Made by a program: the position numbers and the translations under genes. This document shows positions 46,778 through 57,300 of a DNA stretch of 64,000 bases, in pieces (the stretch's first letter is position 1; each line of letters starts with the position of its first letter). The notes under the pieces are model-generated. The model was not told the origin of the DNA and searched no databases. It worked only from the letters and a program-made list of their open reading frames with translations. The DNA comes from Thiomicrorhabdus sediminis (GTDB taxonomy: Bacteria; Pseudomonadota; Gammaproteobacteria; Thiomicrospirales; Thiomicrospiraceae). The stretch spans positions 1,441,630 through 1,505,629 of the forward strand of contig NZ_CP040602.1 in assembly GCF_005885815.1 (NCBI RefSeq). Direction: 5' to 3'.

Positions 46778-49165
46778 TTACGATTTTTCGTTCATAGCCT
46801 CCAAAGCCTGCAATACCTTGGCGTTGACGCTGCCTTTGGTAAACTTACCCTTTTTCGTCAAACTCCCCGCTTTCAAACCGGTAAACAACGCCACCGCATC
46901 ATCGATATGTTTCACCGTATAGATATGGAAACGGCCGCTTTCCACCGCCTCGCGCACTTCGGCATTCAACATTAAGTGGCCGGCATTAGCCTGCGGAATC
47001 ACCACGCCCTGAGTTCCTGTTAACCCCCGGGCATAACAGATTTTATAGAACCCTTCGATTTTCTCGTTAACACCGCCAATCGGCTGAACCTCACCAAACT
47101 GGTTTATCGAACCGGTGATCGCCAGATCCTGCCGCATCGGCAACTGTGCAATCGATGACAACAACGCCAATAGCTCGGCGGAAGACGCAGAATCACCCTC
47201 GACTCCATTGTAGGACTGCTCCATCACAATCGAGCCACTGAAACCCAAAGCACGCTTTTTCATATAACGACCACGTATATAACCCGATAAGATCAGCATT
47301 CCTTTGGAATGGATCGGCCCGGCCATCTCCACTTCACGCTCGATATCGACCACCCCTTCATCACCGGCTGAAGCCTGTGCGGTAATGCGCACCGGTTGGC
47401 CGAAAGTCTGACGGCCAACCGTCAATACCGTCAAGCCGTTAACCATACCGACATGCTCGCCTTGAGTCAGAATCAGTACCTGCTGTTCAGTAATTGCGCG
47501 GTGATAATATTCCTCCACCAAACCGGTATGAAAATCACGTTGCTGGATAGTCGCTTCAATGGTGTTACGGTTGACTGTCTGTTCACCGCGAGCTCGTGCA
47601 TAGGCATTGGCCTCAGCCAAAACATCTCGCAAAATCGCTTTATTGCTATAGATACGACTTTCATCCTCAGCCATTCGTGAGGCATACTCAATCAAACGCT
47701 CATAGGCCGAAATATCCACCGGTAAGTCATCCCATTCTTCGATTTCGGATGCCAACTGTTTGGCCAAGGTCAACTCATGTTCCGGAGTACGGGTCAGCTC
47801 AACTTCAAATTCAACCTGAACCTTAAATAATCGGCTGAATTGCGCATCAATATCCTGCAGCGCATAAAAATGTGCGGCTTGACCAATCAATACCAAGGTC
47901 AGATTCAACGGGAAATCCGGCAAGTGATAAGGCGCAACATTGCTGCTTGAAGGCACTTCAAAAGTCAGCTGCTTGCTCATTAAGGCCGCCTTCAGGTTAG
48001 ACCAGATTTCAGGATCTTTAAGAACCGATTGCACACTCAACATCAAATAACCGCCATTGGCTTTTTGCAACAGCCCGGCCTGATGGCTCATCGCCAAACT
48101 GACCGTATCAGTAGCATTGGCGGCAGCCGAATTAATGGTGTAACCGAACAATTTCGGCATAGATGCGTTTTGCTCATAAATAATCGGGGCATGTTTGACA
48201 TCACGATTATCAACCAGCAGATTCACCTCATAGATAGACAGACCTTGCTGTTCTGACAGTAGCTCATCCAAACTGGAAATATTGTTGGCGGTCACCTCAT
48301 CGCTGCTTTGATCCCAGAACAAATGCAGTTTGGAGACAATGCTTTTTTGCAATGCATCCAGGTAAGCAATCACTTCCGGCGTTTTACCAAATTCCATTTT
48401 CAAGGTCTTGATATGCGGATCGAGATGCTCATTGGCGACCTCTGTATTGAGACGCTTACCGGCATCCAAATATTCGTGCTGTAAAAACGGGAAGTGTGTC
48501 AGCCCTTTATTCAAAGCCTCTTCAATCTGATCAAACGCCTTAATAAAATGCTTTTGGGTATTTTCATCAAAGGTTTTCAATTCGGCGGCACGATAGGTCT
48601 TATCATCAATAATCGCACTCAGGACAAAGTTGTTTTCGGTCTGCGAAATCGACACACTAAGCTGTTCGGAAAGCTCAAATGCCGGCATCAACACCGCCTC
48701 TTGCTTGGCAGCGAGTTCGTTTTCCAGCTGCTGACTGCGCAACTGATAAGCGTGTCCATCAAACAGAACCGGCAACTGGCTTTTCAACGAGGTGATAAAC
48801 GCCTCTACCGCATTCTTGAAGGCAATCCCCAAACCTGCCTCGAAATAGAGATACTGTGTCTTATTGGCTTCACTGAAATCCGAAACCAAGACCACGTCTT
48901 TCGGCACAGGTTTCAATTTAGCCGATTCACGCAACATTGCCTTGGTCATACCGATACGACCAATCCCCGGTTCGCCCATAATAAAAATATGGTTGTGATT
49001 GCGCTTCATATGCAAACCGAAACTCAGCGACTGATAAGCACGCTGATGGAAATGCTGCATGAAATCAAGCACTTCGGCATCCTTACCTTTGCTTTTATCG
49101 ACTTTAAACGCTTTTTTACTTAATTTGCTGTATCGGTATAACTGCGAGACTTCAAGTTTTTGCAT
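46778..49165 (-). CDS. Lon-family (LonB/LonH-like) AAA protease
   Basis: A 795-residue protein of the Lon-related S16 family with no long N-terminal Lon domain. The nucleotide loop reads FIMGEPGIGRIGMTKAML, with Arg where the Walker lysine is expected; this substitution is, to my recollection, common in this subfamily. The C-terminal proteolytic domain has Ser659 in EGDSASSAELLALL and Lys in GGVNEKIEGFYKIC. GILVLSGYIRGRYM-like LILSGYIRGRYMKKRALGFSGS is also typical. The ATG at 49165 is used; an in-frame TTG nine bases upstream, close to an AAGG, cannot be excluded. Single gene convergent to DUF2062. Confidence 0.88.
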   Translation of the reverse strand: MQKLEVSQLYRYSKLSKKAFKVDKSKGKDAEVLDFMQHFHQRAYQSLSFGLHMKRNHNHIFIMGEPGIGRIGMTKAMLRESAKLKPVPKDVVLVSDFSEANKTQYLYFEAGLGIAFKNAVEAFITSLKSQLPVLFDGHAYQLRSQQLENELAAKQEAVLMPAFELSEQLSVSISQTENNFVLSAIIDDKTYRAAELKTFDENTQKHFIKAFDQIEEALNKGLTHFPFLQHEYLDAGKRLNTEVANEHLDPHIKTLKMEFGKTPEVIAYLDALQKSIVSKLHLFWDQSSDEVTANNISSLDELLSEQQGLSIYEVNLLVDNRDVKHAPIIYEQNASMPKLFGYTINSAAANATDTVSLAMSHQAGLLQKANGGYLMLSVQSVLKDPEIWSNLKAALMSKQLTFEVPSSSNVAPYHLPDFPLNLTLVLIGQAAHFYALQDIDAQFSRLFKVQVEFEVELTRTPEHELTLAKQLASEIEEWDDLPVDISAYERLIEYASRMAEDESRIYSNKAILRDVLAEANAYARARGEQTVNRNTIEATIQQRDFHTGLVEEYYHRAITEQQVLILTQGEHVGMVNGLTVLTVGRQTFGQPVRITAQASAGDEGVVDIEREVEMAGPIHSKGMLILSGYIRGRYMKKRALGFSGSIVMEQSYNGVEGDSASSAELLALLSSIAQLPMRQDLAITGSINQFGEVQPIGGVNEKIEGFYKICYARGLTGTQGVVIPQANAGHLMLNAEVREAVESGRFHIYTVKHIDDAVALFTGLKAGSLTKKGKFTKGSVNAKVLQALEAMNEKS

Positions 49166-49255
49166 AAAACTCAATCAACCTTTCTGACAGGGGCTCTTCG
49201 AAATGCGAGGCAATTTTTTGAGCATTTTGACTTGTTATTTTTCATTCACTATAAC

Positions 49256-49286
49256 AAAAAAGCCCGCATCAGTAGCGGGCTTTTTT
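49256..49286 (-). terminator. Bidirectional rho-independent terminator after amtB
   Basis: Six-base GC stem GCCCGC / GCGGGC with a seven-base loop, flanked by six A on one side and six T on the other, extending the stem. It lies 53 bases past the amtB stop. Confidence 0.92.
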
Positions 49287-49338
49287 CGTTATAACGGCAC
49301 AGAAAAACCGCACCGCATATTTTTTATAACTAAATCAA

Positions 49339-50550
49339 TTAGTCACGCGGTGGGTTGGCATGGATACGGTGAATAGCGAGGTCGGCACCTTGATACTGTT
49401 CGTCCTCGTCCATACGTAAAGTCGCAACCTTGTGAACGAATAGGTAAACAATGTAACCACCAACAAATGCCACCAGAATACCTAAACCGGTACCGATCAA
49501 CTGAGACATCATCGAAACGCCACCTAGACCGCCTAATGCCGTCGAACCGAAGATACCTACCGCAATCGCACCCCACATGCCGCAAAGCCCGTGCAGTGGC
49601 CATACACCTAACACATCATCGATTTTCAGTGTTTTCTGTGTCCAAGTGAATGTCTTAACAAACAAGGCACCGGCAACCAGACCGATAACCAAAGCCCCTA
49701 GCGGACTGACCACATCGGAACCGGCGCAAATCGCTACCAAACCGGCCAAAGGACCGTTATGAACGAAACCTGGATCCTTGTCGCCGACAAATGTCGCCGC
49801 CAAAATACCACCGACCATCGCCATCAGCGAGTTCATCGCTACCAGACCTTGAATACCTTCAATCGCCTGTGCCGACATCACATTGAAACCGAACCAGCCA
49901 ACAGAAAGAATCCACGCTCCCAGCGCCAAAAATGGAATGCTTGATGGCGGATGCTGTTCTTTAATACGACCTTCTTTATCATAGCGGTTGTGACGTGCGC
50001 CTAAAACGATAATCGCCGCCAGCGCAATCCAACCACCGACAGAATGGACCACAATAGAACCGGCAAAATCATGGAAACCGGCACCAAACTGTTCTTCAAG
50101 CCATGCCTGAATGCCGAAGTTGCCATTCCATGTAATCCCTTCAAAGAACGGATAAACAAAAGCCACAATCAAGAAAGTCGACAACAGCACCGGATAAAAA
50201 CGCGCACGCTCGGCAATACCACCGGAAACGATAGCCGGAATCGCTGCTGCAAATGTCATTAAGAAAAAGAATTTAACCAGCTCATAACCGGATTTTTCGG
50301 TCATCGCTTGAGTTAATTGACCATCGATATTGAAACCAAGGAATACGCCATAAGCCATTCCGTAACCGATAAAGAAGTAAGCTACGGTAGAAACCCCCAG
50401 ATCACTCATAATCTTAACCAAGGCGTTAACCTGGTTTTTGTGTTGCACCGTACCGACTTCCAAAAAAGCAAAACCGGCATGCATAAATAAAACGAGTATT
50501 GCACCCAATAAAATAAACAATACATCCAAACTGGTCGTTAGCTGTTCCAT
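49339..50550 (-). CDS. amtB: Ammonium transporter AmtB
   Basis: A 403-residue membrane protein of the Amt/Rh family. FHDFAGSIVVHSVGGWIAL holds the conserved Asp and the first pore His, and WPLHGLCGMWGAIAVGIFG the second pore His. Typical N-terminus without a cleaved signal (MEQLTTSLDVLFILLGAILVLFMHAGFAFLE). Ribosome-binding site GAGGAG. The PII gene glnK, normally cotranscribed with amtB, is absent here. A sigma-70 promoter rather than a sigma-54 site was found upstream. Confidence 0.95.
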   Translation of the reverse strand: MEQLTTSLDVLFILLGAILVLFMHAGFAFLEVGTVQHKNQVNALVKIMSDLGVSTVAYFFIGYGMAYGVFLGFNIDGQLTQAMTEKSGYELVKFFFLMTFAAAIPAIVSGGIAERARFYPVLLSTFLIVAFVYPFFEGITWNGNFGIQAWLEEQFGAGFHDFAGSIVVHSVGGWIALAAIIVLGARHNRYDKEGRIKEQHPPSSIPFLALGAWILSVGWFGFNVMSAQAIEGIQGLVAMNSLMAMVGGILAATFVGDKDPGFVHNGPLAGLVAICAGSDVVSPLGALVIGLVAGALFVKTFTWTQKTLKIDDVLGVWPLHGLCGMWGAIAVGIFGSTALGGLGGVSMMSQLIGTGLGILVAFVGGYIVYLFVHKVATLRMDEDEQYQGADLAIHRIHANPPRD

Positions 50551-50576
50551 GTTTCTCCTCGCAGCATCGAATAAGG

Positions 50577-50606
50577 ATTATTTAAGAGCTCAAAATCAAC
50601 TGACAA
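50577..50606 (-). promoter_or_regulatory. Candidate amtB promoter
   Basis: On the minus strand TTGTCA (50601-50606), 18-base spacer, AATAAT (50577-50582). Five matches each. No GG-N10-GC sigma-54 element was seen. An inverted repeat CCATTCT / AGAATGG (50613-50641, 15-base loop) lies just upstream. Confidence 0.55.
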
Positions 50607-50748
50607 AGACATCCATTCTTTTTGTTTTTTGTTTAGAATGGCGTTAATCATTTAGACTTGAATTTAAATTCCGTAAGTATCTTTACTAGGTTTTTAAAAT
50701 AAAAACCATTTCCCGACAAAAATTTCGGTGAATTGTATCAAAATTCCA

Positions 50749-51738
50749 ATGAATTTAGCGAAAACAACAATAAAAACGCCATTAGTCCCTATAGAATTTT
50801 TATTGCCTGAAAACCCGGCAGAAAGCATAGCTTGTCAAATATTTATCAAACGCGAAGACCTCAATCACAGCGAAATTTCCGGTAATAAATGGCACAAGCT
50901 AAAACATAACCTAATCCGCGCCAAACAATTAAATTGCAACCAACTTCTGACCTTTGGCGGCGCCTTTTCCAATCACATCGCCGCGACCGCTGCGGCAGGC
51001 AAAGAAATGGCGATGCCAAGCATTGGCATTATTCGCGGTGACGAACTTGCCAATGCTCCCCAAAAGTGGAGTCCAACCCTGCTCGCCGCACATAAAAACG
51101 GCATGCGATTTGAGTTCGTCAGCCGTCAAACCTATCGTAGGCGTGAGCAACCAGATTACCAACAGAGCTTATTGGCAAAATACCCGAACAGCTACCTGAT
51201 TCCCGAGGGTGGCAGTAATGAATTGGCGCTATTGGGGTTTAAAGAGCTAATGACAGACATTAATCAACAGTGCCCGGATTGGACTCACCTCTACTGCGCG
51301 GTCGGCACAGGGGCAACGCTGGCTGGGATAATCCGTTATGCCAATGCCGGTTTAGATAAACCGAGAGCGCGCCAAATTTTTGGTATCGCCGTACTAAAAC
51401 AGGCAACTTACCTGCTTGCACCAATCCATCATTGGCTGAGCTGTTCTCTACCGAATATGGATAAGACTAGCGAACAAAACGATGAGCTTGTTCACTGGCA
51501 ACTGTTAACCCAATATCACGGTGGCGGCTATGGCAAACAGAGTGACGTCGACGCCCAGCAACAGCTCGCCTTTGAAAAACAACACAACATCCCGCTTGAT
51601 CCAGTCTATACCGCAAAAGTGATCAAGGCCGTACAGCAAGAATTCGCACAAAACCGCATCCCGCCAAAATCAAAAGTCATTATCCTGCATAGCGGCGGTT
51701 TACAAGGCCGCAACCCTGACATTAACCTTAAGCTCTAG
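50749..51738 (+). CDS. PLP-dependent D-cysteine desulfhydrase / ACC deaminase family enzyme
   Basis: A 329-residue fold type II PLP enzyme. ISGNKWHKLKHNL holds the lysine for the Schiff base; GGAFSNHIAATAAAGKE is the phosphate/substrate-binding loop; PEGGSNELALLGF and VGTGATLAGIIR are further family motifs. The sequence fits the 1-aminocyclopropane-1-carboxylate deaminase/D-cysteine desulfhydrase group but cannot tell them apart. The ATG at 50749 is used; an in-frame GTG 21 bases upstream is possible. Divergent from amtB. Confidence 0.85.
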   Translation: MNLAKTTIKTPLVPIEFLLPENPAESIACQIFIKREDLNHSEISGNKWHKLKHNLIRAKQLNCNQLLTFGGAFSNHIAATAAAGKEMAMPSIGIIRGDELANAPQKWSPTLLAAHKNGMRFEFVSRQTYRRREQPDYQQSLLAKYPNSYLIPEGGSNELALLGFKELMTDINQQCPDWTHLYCAVGTGATLAGIIRYANAGLDKPRARQIFGIAVLKQATYLLAPIHHWLSCSLPNMDKTSEQNDELVHWQLLTQYHGGGYGKQSDVDAQQQLAFEKQHNIPLDPVYTAKVIKAVQQEFAQNRIPPKSKVIILHSGGLQGRNPDINLKL

Positions 51739-51965
51739 CAAGACTATGAAAATTTTACCGTTTTCTAATTTAACCTCTTTTATCTAACCGGGCTTTTACG
51801 TATGATGACAGGGTTAAAAATTTTATCTGTCGCTAAAAACTGGACTGAAATGAAACAGCTTTCATCCCATCTATTGGCGAACAATTACAAACGACCTGGT
51901 CACTCCACAAATAAAAAAATCAATGGCCGGGCGAATAATCAGTAGAGTAATCAGAGAACCGCCCT

Positions 51966-53093
51966 ATGTTAAACATTACGATTCTAGGCAGTGGCTTTGC
52001 TGCCTTGACCGCAATCAAGCGCATCCGAAAATTGACGCCGTCCGCAAATATCACCGTTATCGCCCCTAAAGAAGAATTCCTTTATTACCCTAGCTTGATC
52101 TGGATTCCTTCAGGCCTGAGAAAAGGTGATGACCTGCGTATCAATTTGCACAATTTCTATAATCGTCAGCGAGTGCAATATGTGGAAGCCAGTGTCGAAA
52201 ACGTGGTCGAGAATGGTCGTAAGGTAATCACTTCAGCCGGCGATTTCAAAAACGATGGTTTGATTATCGCTACTGGCGGTCGCTTTATCAAAAAACTGCC
52301 GGGCATCGAGCATGCCATTACCCCATGTGAAGGTATAGATGCAGCCAATCAGATAAAACAGCGCCTCGAACAGATGGATGGCGGGACCATTGCAATCGGC
52401 TTTGGCGGCAACCCCAAAGAGCCAGCGGCGATGCGCGGCGGGCCTATGTTTGAATTCCTTTTCGGCATCGACAATATGCTCAGACAACAAGGACGCCGTG
52501 AAAAGTTCAAACTGGTGTTCTTTAACCCGGCTCCCGAACCGGGCAAACGTCTCGGGCCGAATGTTCCGGCTAAAATCACCGAGATGATGCATAAACAAGG
52601 CATCGAAACCAAGCTCGGTCATAAAATGGTCGGCTTTGAAGAAAACCTGGTGAAAACCGAAGGCGAAGAGTTTCATGCCGATTTGATTCTGTTTATGCCG
52701 GGCATGACCGGCCCCGCGTGGTTGGCCAATAGTGACTTGCCGCAATCCGAAGGCGGTATGATCAAAGCCAATATGTATACTCAGGTAGAAGGTCATCAGA
52801 ATACCTTTGTTGTCGGTGATGCCGGCAGCTTCCCGGGCCCTGACTGGCAAGCCAAACAAGCTCACGCAGCCGATCTGCAAGCCAAGGTGGCGGCACACAA
52901 TCTTGTACAGACATTAAACGGTCAAGATAATCTGCAAAGTTTCAAACATGAACTGGTTTGTATTGTCGATACCCTAAGCCACGGCATCCTCATCAAACGC
53001 AGTGAAAAAGGCTGCATGATGTTACCGCCCTGCCGTTTAATGCATTGGGCAAAACGCGCCTTTGAATGGTTCTACCTGCGCCAATACCGCTAA
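51966..53093 (+). CDS. Sulfide:quinone oxidoreductase-like FAD flavoprotein
   Basis: A 375-residue flavoprotein of the SQR/FCSD/NDH-2 superfamily. The N-terminal dinucleotide motif ILGSGFAALTAIKRI binds FAD, and VVGDAGSFPGPDWQAKQAH is the second FAD motif. Cysteines are Cys121 (TPCEGI), Cys332 (LVCIVDTLSHG), Cys350 and Cys356. Cys121 and Cys332 occupy the outer positions of the classical SQR triad, while the middle one (around residue 150) is absent (GGNPKEPAAM). The C-terminal region with WAKRAFEWFYLRQ could be the membrane-surface helix. Sulfide oxidation to polysulfide with quinone reduction is likely, but a divergent SQR type is possible. Confidence 0.85.
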   Translation: MLNITILGSGFAALTAIKRIRKLTPSANITVIAPKEEFLYYPSLIWIPSGLRKGDDLRINLHNFYNRQRVQYVEASVENVVENGRKVITSAGDFKNDGLIIATGGRFIKKLPGIEHAITPCEGIDAANQIKQRLEQMDGGTIAIGFGGNPKEPAAMRGGPMFEFLFGIDNMLRQQGRREKFKLVFFNPAPEPGKRLGPNVPAKITEMMHKQGIETKLGHKMVGFEENLVKTEGEEFHADLILFMPGMTGPAWLANSDLPQSEGGMIKANMYTQVEGHQNTFVVGDAGSFPGPDWQAKQAHAADLQAKVAAHNLVQTLNGQDNLQSFKHELVCIVDTLSHGILIKRSEKGCMMLPPCRLMHWAKRAFEWFYLRQYR

Positions 53094-53097
53094 TCAT

Positions 53098-53129
53098 AAA
53101 TAGCCCGCTGGAGAAACAGCGGGCTATTT
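53098..53129 (+). terminator. Terminator after the SQR-like gene
   Basis: 13-base perfect stem AAATAGCCCGCTG / CAGCGGGCTATTT with a six-base loop, five bases past the stop. Only a short T-run (ATTTA) follows. Confidence 0.8.
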
Positions 53130-53256
53130 AGCACAGCTTCACAATTTCAGCGCATTTATCTTTCTTGCTTATTCTTTATTGTTACACTGGACTCTGATTT
53201 TTCAGAGGGTAATAATATCCCTAAGTCTCCGTTAAAACGTTAAAGGTTAGTCAGCA

Positions 53257-53736
53257 ATGCTTGTTAAAAGATCTATCAACCACTCAACCTTAAACAGCAA
53301 CCGCTATTTTTTTGCGGCTCTACTTAGCCTGCTGCTGACATTTGCACCGAGTTCAGTCTATGCCGAAAAAGCCAATCCATCAGCTCAAATCTCGGCCGAC
53401 CAACGTTTACATAGCGATTTAGTGCTGAGCGCACTACAACTGGATTTTTATAATGCTCGCTGTCGAGGACTGAGCATTGCCCGTAACTTCAACCGCGTTA
53501 ATCGTCTGTTTGTCACCAAATACAGTCTGACCGCAAACAACTACATTAAAGATTTTATCGCCGAAGATGTGCGTGAAGAAAAAATGCGCCAGGAGATTCT
53601 CTTTAAACGAAATCTCAGTAAAATGGGCGGCTGCGATAAAGCCAAGGATGCCGGTTGGATAAAAGAGATTCATGACCACTTTAAAGCGCTTTACCGTAAA
53701 GCCGAAACCTCCAGCTGGTTTCCCGAGACTTTATAA
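53257..53736 (+). CDS. Secreted hypothetical protein with two cysteines
   Basis: A 159-residue protein with a long basic leader, hydrophobic core FFAALLSLLLTFAPSSVYA and cleavage expected after YAE (about residue 36). The mature part is helical with Cys69 (NARCRGLS) and Cys126 (MGGCDKA) and the ending SSWFPETL. It shares this layout with the protein at 34424-34894, hence a possible paralogue. Probably periplasmic. It sits between the SQR-like terminator and greB with no recognised function. Confidence 0.7.
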   Translation: MLVKRSINHSTLNSNRYFFAALLSLLLTFAPSSVYAEKANPSAQISADQRLHSDLVLSALQLDFYNARCRGLSIARNFNRVNRLFVTKYSLTANNYIKDFIAEDVREEKMRQEILFKRNLSKMGGCDKAKDAGWIKEIHDHFKALYRKAETSSWFPETL

Positions 53737-53777
53737 ACAAACCGACAATATCCGCACAAACCATAAAACACAAACCC

Positions 53778-54269
53778 ATGAACGATAGAGCCAATCTAAT
53801 TACCCGAGAAGGACGTGTTGCCCTAGAAAAGGAGCTTGACTACCTTTGGCGCATAGAGCGTAGAGAAACCACTCAAGCGGTAACCGAGGCGGCCGCTCAT
53901 GGTGACCGTTCCGAAAACGCCGAATACAAAGAAGGCAAACGTAAATTGCGCGAGATAGACAGACGCTTACGTTTCCTGCGTAAACGCTTGGAAGTGGTCA
54001 AGGTGGTTGAATATTCGCCCCAACAGGACGGCAAGGTCTTTTTTGGCGCTTGGGTGGAACTGGAAAACGATGCTGGCGATATCCGACAATACCGAATTGT
54101 CGGGGCCGATGAATTCAATCCTGACAACAACTATATCAGCATCAACTCGCCTATGGCTCGGGCTTTAATCGGTAAACAGGTCGATGATGAGGTGATCGTT
54201 AATACACCCAGTGGCCGATCAACCTGGTATATCAATCAGATCCGGTATCAGACCGGGTTCGACCAATAG
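53778..54269 (+). CDS. greB: Transcription elongation factor GreB
   Basis: A 163-residue GreA/GreB family protein. An N-terminal coiled coil carries AAAHGDRSENAEYKEGKRKL with the acidic tip (Asp, Glu) that stimulates RNA cleavage by RNA polymerase; a C-terminal FKBP-like domain follows. The basic patch RRLRFLRKRLEVV favours GreB over GreA. It rescues backtracked polymerase. The length is close to E. coli GreB (158). Confidence 0.93.
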   Translation: MNDRANLITREGRVALEKELDYLWRIERRETTQAVTEAAAHGDRSENAEYKEGKRKLREIDRRLRFLRKRLEVVKVVEYSPQQDGKVFFGAWVELENDAGDIRQYRIVGADEFNPDNNYISINSPMARALIGKQVDDEVIVNTPSGRSTWYINQIRYQTGFDQ

Positions 54270-54367
54270 CGTCATATAATGCCCAGACGGCAATGGCTAT
54301 AACCCGGTCACTTCTCGGGTATTTATCACTGATATACTGACATACTCTTAGCTTCTGGCCTGTTTCC

Positions 54368-57300
54368 TCACTCGAGCACACTGATGGTATCAAGCAACTC
54401 AATCAAATTCGCTTTGATTTCCTTCAGCTCGACTAATTGCTGCTTCATGAGCTTTTCATCGGTTTTATTTTCAATCACCTCATCTGCCAATTCGTGCAAC
54501 TGATGATGGAGGATTTCAACACGGTCATAGGCCTCGTGTTCGAATATTTTCTGCGATTCTTTTGCTCTAAGCCATTTACCGAATTTACAGTTTTCCGGAG
54601 ACAACTCCATGCGGTTCAATGGCGTATCATGCAGCAAATGTTTTTCTATATTCAGAACCCATGAGCTGATTGAAAGTTTGGCTTTCAGAACCTGTTTTTG
54701 CCATGAGTCCAGTTCTTTCAAGGAAGCCCAACGTGGATGCACTTGCCATGATTGCAACCATTCCAGCGTCGTACTTTCATCCATCGGCCGACTGATGGCA
54801 TAGCCTTGAATCACCTCAACACCAAGCATCAATAACAACTCGATATGCTCGCTGGTCTCTGCACCCTCGGCAATGACTTCCATATCGAACGCTTCGGCCA
54901 TGGATGTAATGGCTTCAATGATGCTTACGCTACTGGGGTCGACAAAAACGCCTTTGATAAACTCCTGATCGATTTTAACTTGATCAACTGGAAGATTTTT
55001 CAGGTAATTGAGAGAGGCATGACCCGTTCCAAAGTCATCGATAGCGAACTTGATTCCCATGCGCCGTACATCAAAAATCGCATTGATCGCTTGTTTCATA
55101 TCCCCGAGCGACGAACTTTCCAAAAGTTCCAAGGTCAACTCGGAATAATGCAATCGCGGAAACTTGCTGAATTTAGCCTGTAGCTTGTCAACCAACCCTT
55201 CTTGCAGAAGATAGTCGCTATCAATATTGATGCTGATGGCACATTGCCCATACTGTCGTTTGATTTTGTCCAGAAAAGCCAACGCCTGATCGAGCACGAA
55301 CTCGGTCAATTCAATGGTTTGTCCTTGCCTTTCTATCTCATCCAGAAAACGAATTGGGGTCAAGAATCCTTTACTCGGATGGTTCCAACGTATCAGCGCC
55401 TCAAAGGCATGGGCAAACTGGGTTTTAAAATTCACTTTAGGCTGGAAATAGACTTCCAGTTCTGCACGCTCAATCGCCTCCAGTACATCAAACTCACTGT
55501 TTAAGCTATCCCAAGTGTGATGATAAATTCTGTTTTTTCCGAGCTCTTTTGCCTGATACATGGCCAAATCGGCCAAGCGGATCAATTGTTCGGAACCGAC
55601 ATCACGAAATTGGTCTTCGGGCTGAAGTTCGGCAACACCGATACTGCTGGAAACCTGTAATTTATGACCCTCAAAATAAACCGGTTCCAGGCTTGAGCTA
55701 AGTAAACGCCGCTCGATCTTATCCAGACCAGAGGATGGATTACGGTTAACCACCACCAACACGAACTCATCCCCACCTATTCGTGCGACCGTATCGCCTT
55801 CACGGACAATTTTTTGAAACCTGTCACCAATCACCTTGAGCAAGTAATCTCCGGCAGGATGACCGTATTCATCATTGATTGCCTTGAAGCCATCCAAATC
55901 AACAAAATAGACCGATACGGAAACGTTTTCACGATGTGAATTGGCAATCGCTTGGGAAATACGGTCTGACAATAAAAAGCGATTCGGCAGACCGGTCAAG
56001 GCATCATAGTGGGCCATTTTTTCCAGCTTTCGTTGCGATTCCTTCTCAAAGGTAATATCCGCCATTAATGCTATAAAATATTCGATCTCGTTATTTTCAT
56101 TGCGGATGATGGTTATTTTCAGCCTTTCAGGGTAGACCTCTCCGTTTTTGCGTCGATTCCACAACTCCCCTTCCCAAGAATCCCTTAACAGCAGGTGGTT
56201 CCAAAGTTTTTTATAAAACTGACCATCTTGATGGCCTGAACTCAAAATACTCGGATTCTTGCCAATGACTTCTTCTTGCGCATAACCGGTGATCTTTTCA
56301 AAACGCCGATTGACCTGAATGATTTCGTTTTGATTATTGCAAATGATAATCCCCTCGTTAGCGGCATTAAATACCGAAGCCGCTTGTCGTATCTTCTGCT
56401 CGGAGAGAACTCTTTTAGTGATATCGACAACCAACCCCTCGACAAAAATCAGCCGGTTGCCTTCATAAACGCCACTTTGATGGATGAAGATGGTCTTTTT
56501 CTTTCCGCTTGGCGTAAAAAACGACAACATAATATGGTCTTGGGTCACATCTTGATCCATTAATCTCTTGACCGATTCTTGACCCTTTATTATCGATTCC
56601 GGTTCCCAATTGACTGCTTCACACCAATATTGCCCCTGTACCGCAAATACCGGCTGTTCGAAGAGGGATGTAAAACCGGCCGAAACATAATTTAAAACCC
56701 CTGCCTCACCATTGTGGGAAAACACCATGTAGCCTTCACCCAAATGGTCAAGTAAGCGTTCGAACTTCTGTCTTTCAGATTGGATGGCACAACGGTCCCT
56801 ATGCTCTTTGATCAAACGCCAGGTTTCATTACAAATCAACTGAATGACATCAACGTCCTTTTCCGTGTAATCCGTCGGTTTATTGCCGACTCCGGCCAGC
56901 ATCACCACCTTACCTTGTTCGAGCACAGGCAATGAAACCATTCTTTGTAAAAAGGCGTGCCCCTCAGGCATGCCTTTTTTAGGTGGATAAGAAGCATAAT
57001 CATTAATCACCAGGGATTTTTTCAGCCTCGCCGCTTCCGCCCATACACCGGCTTTGTCGACCGGATAATGTGTTTGATAATCGGACACATTACAATAATT
57101 CTGTGTGGTGTTGCTCGACCAAGCGACCAGTTCGATGATCTGTGCTTCCTCATCCAGGAAATGAATGAAACTGATTTCGGAATTGGTCAGCTTTTCAATT
57201 TCTTCCATAACATATTGCATGAAATCACGCTCATTCATGGACTCGAATTGGTTGGGCATCTTCAGTAGCAGCTCATCGATCAGATGCTGTTTATCAAGCA

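Noticed and set aside
46778-49165. Broken ATPase because of Arg at the Walker lysine in the Lon-like protein
   Set aside because: As I recall, the GxGR form is usual in this Lon-related subfamily, so it is not evidence of damage.
51802-51945. A 47-codon reading frame upstream of the SQR-like gene
   Set aside because: No ribosome-binding site, no recognisable protein features, and its length is within chance expectation.
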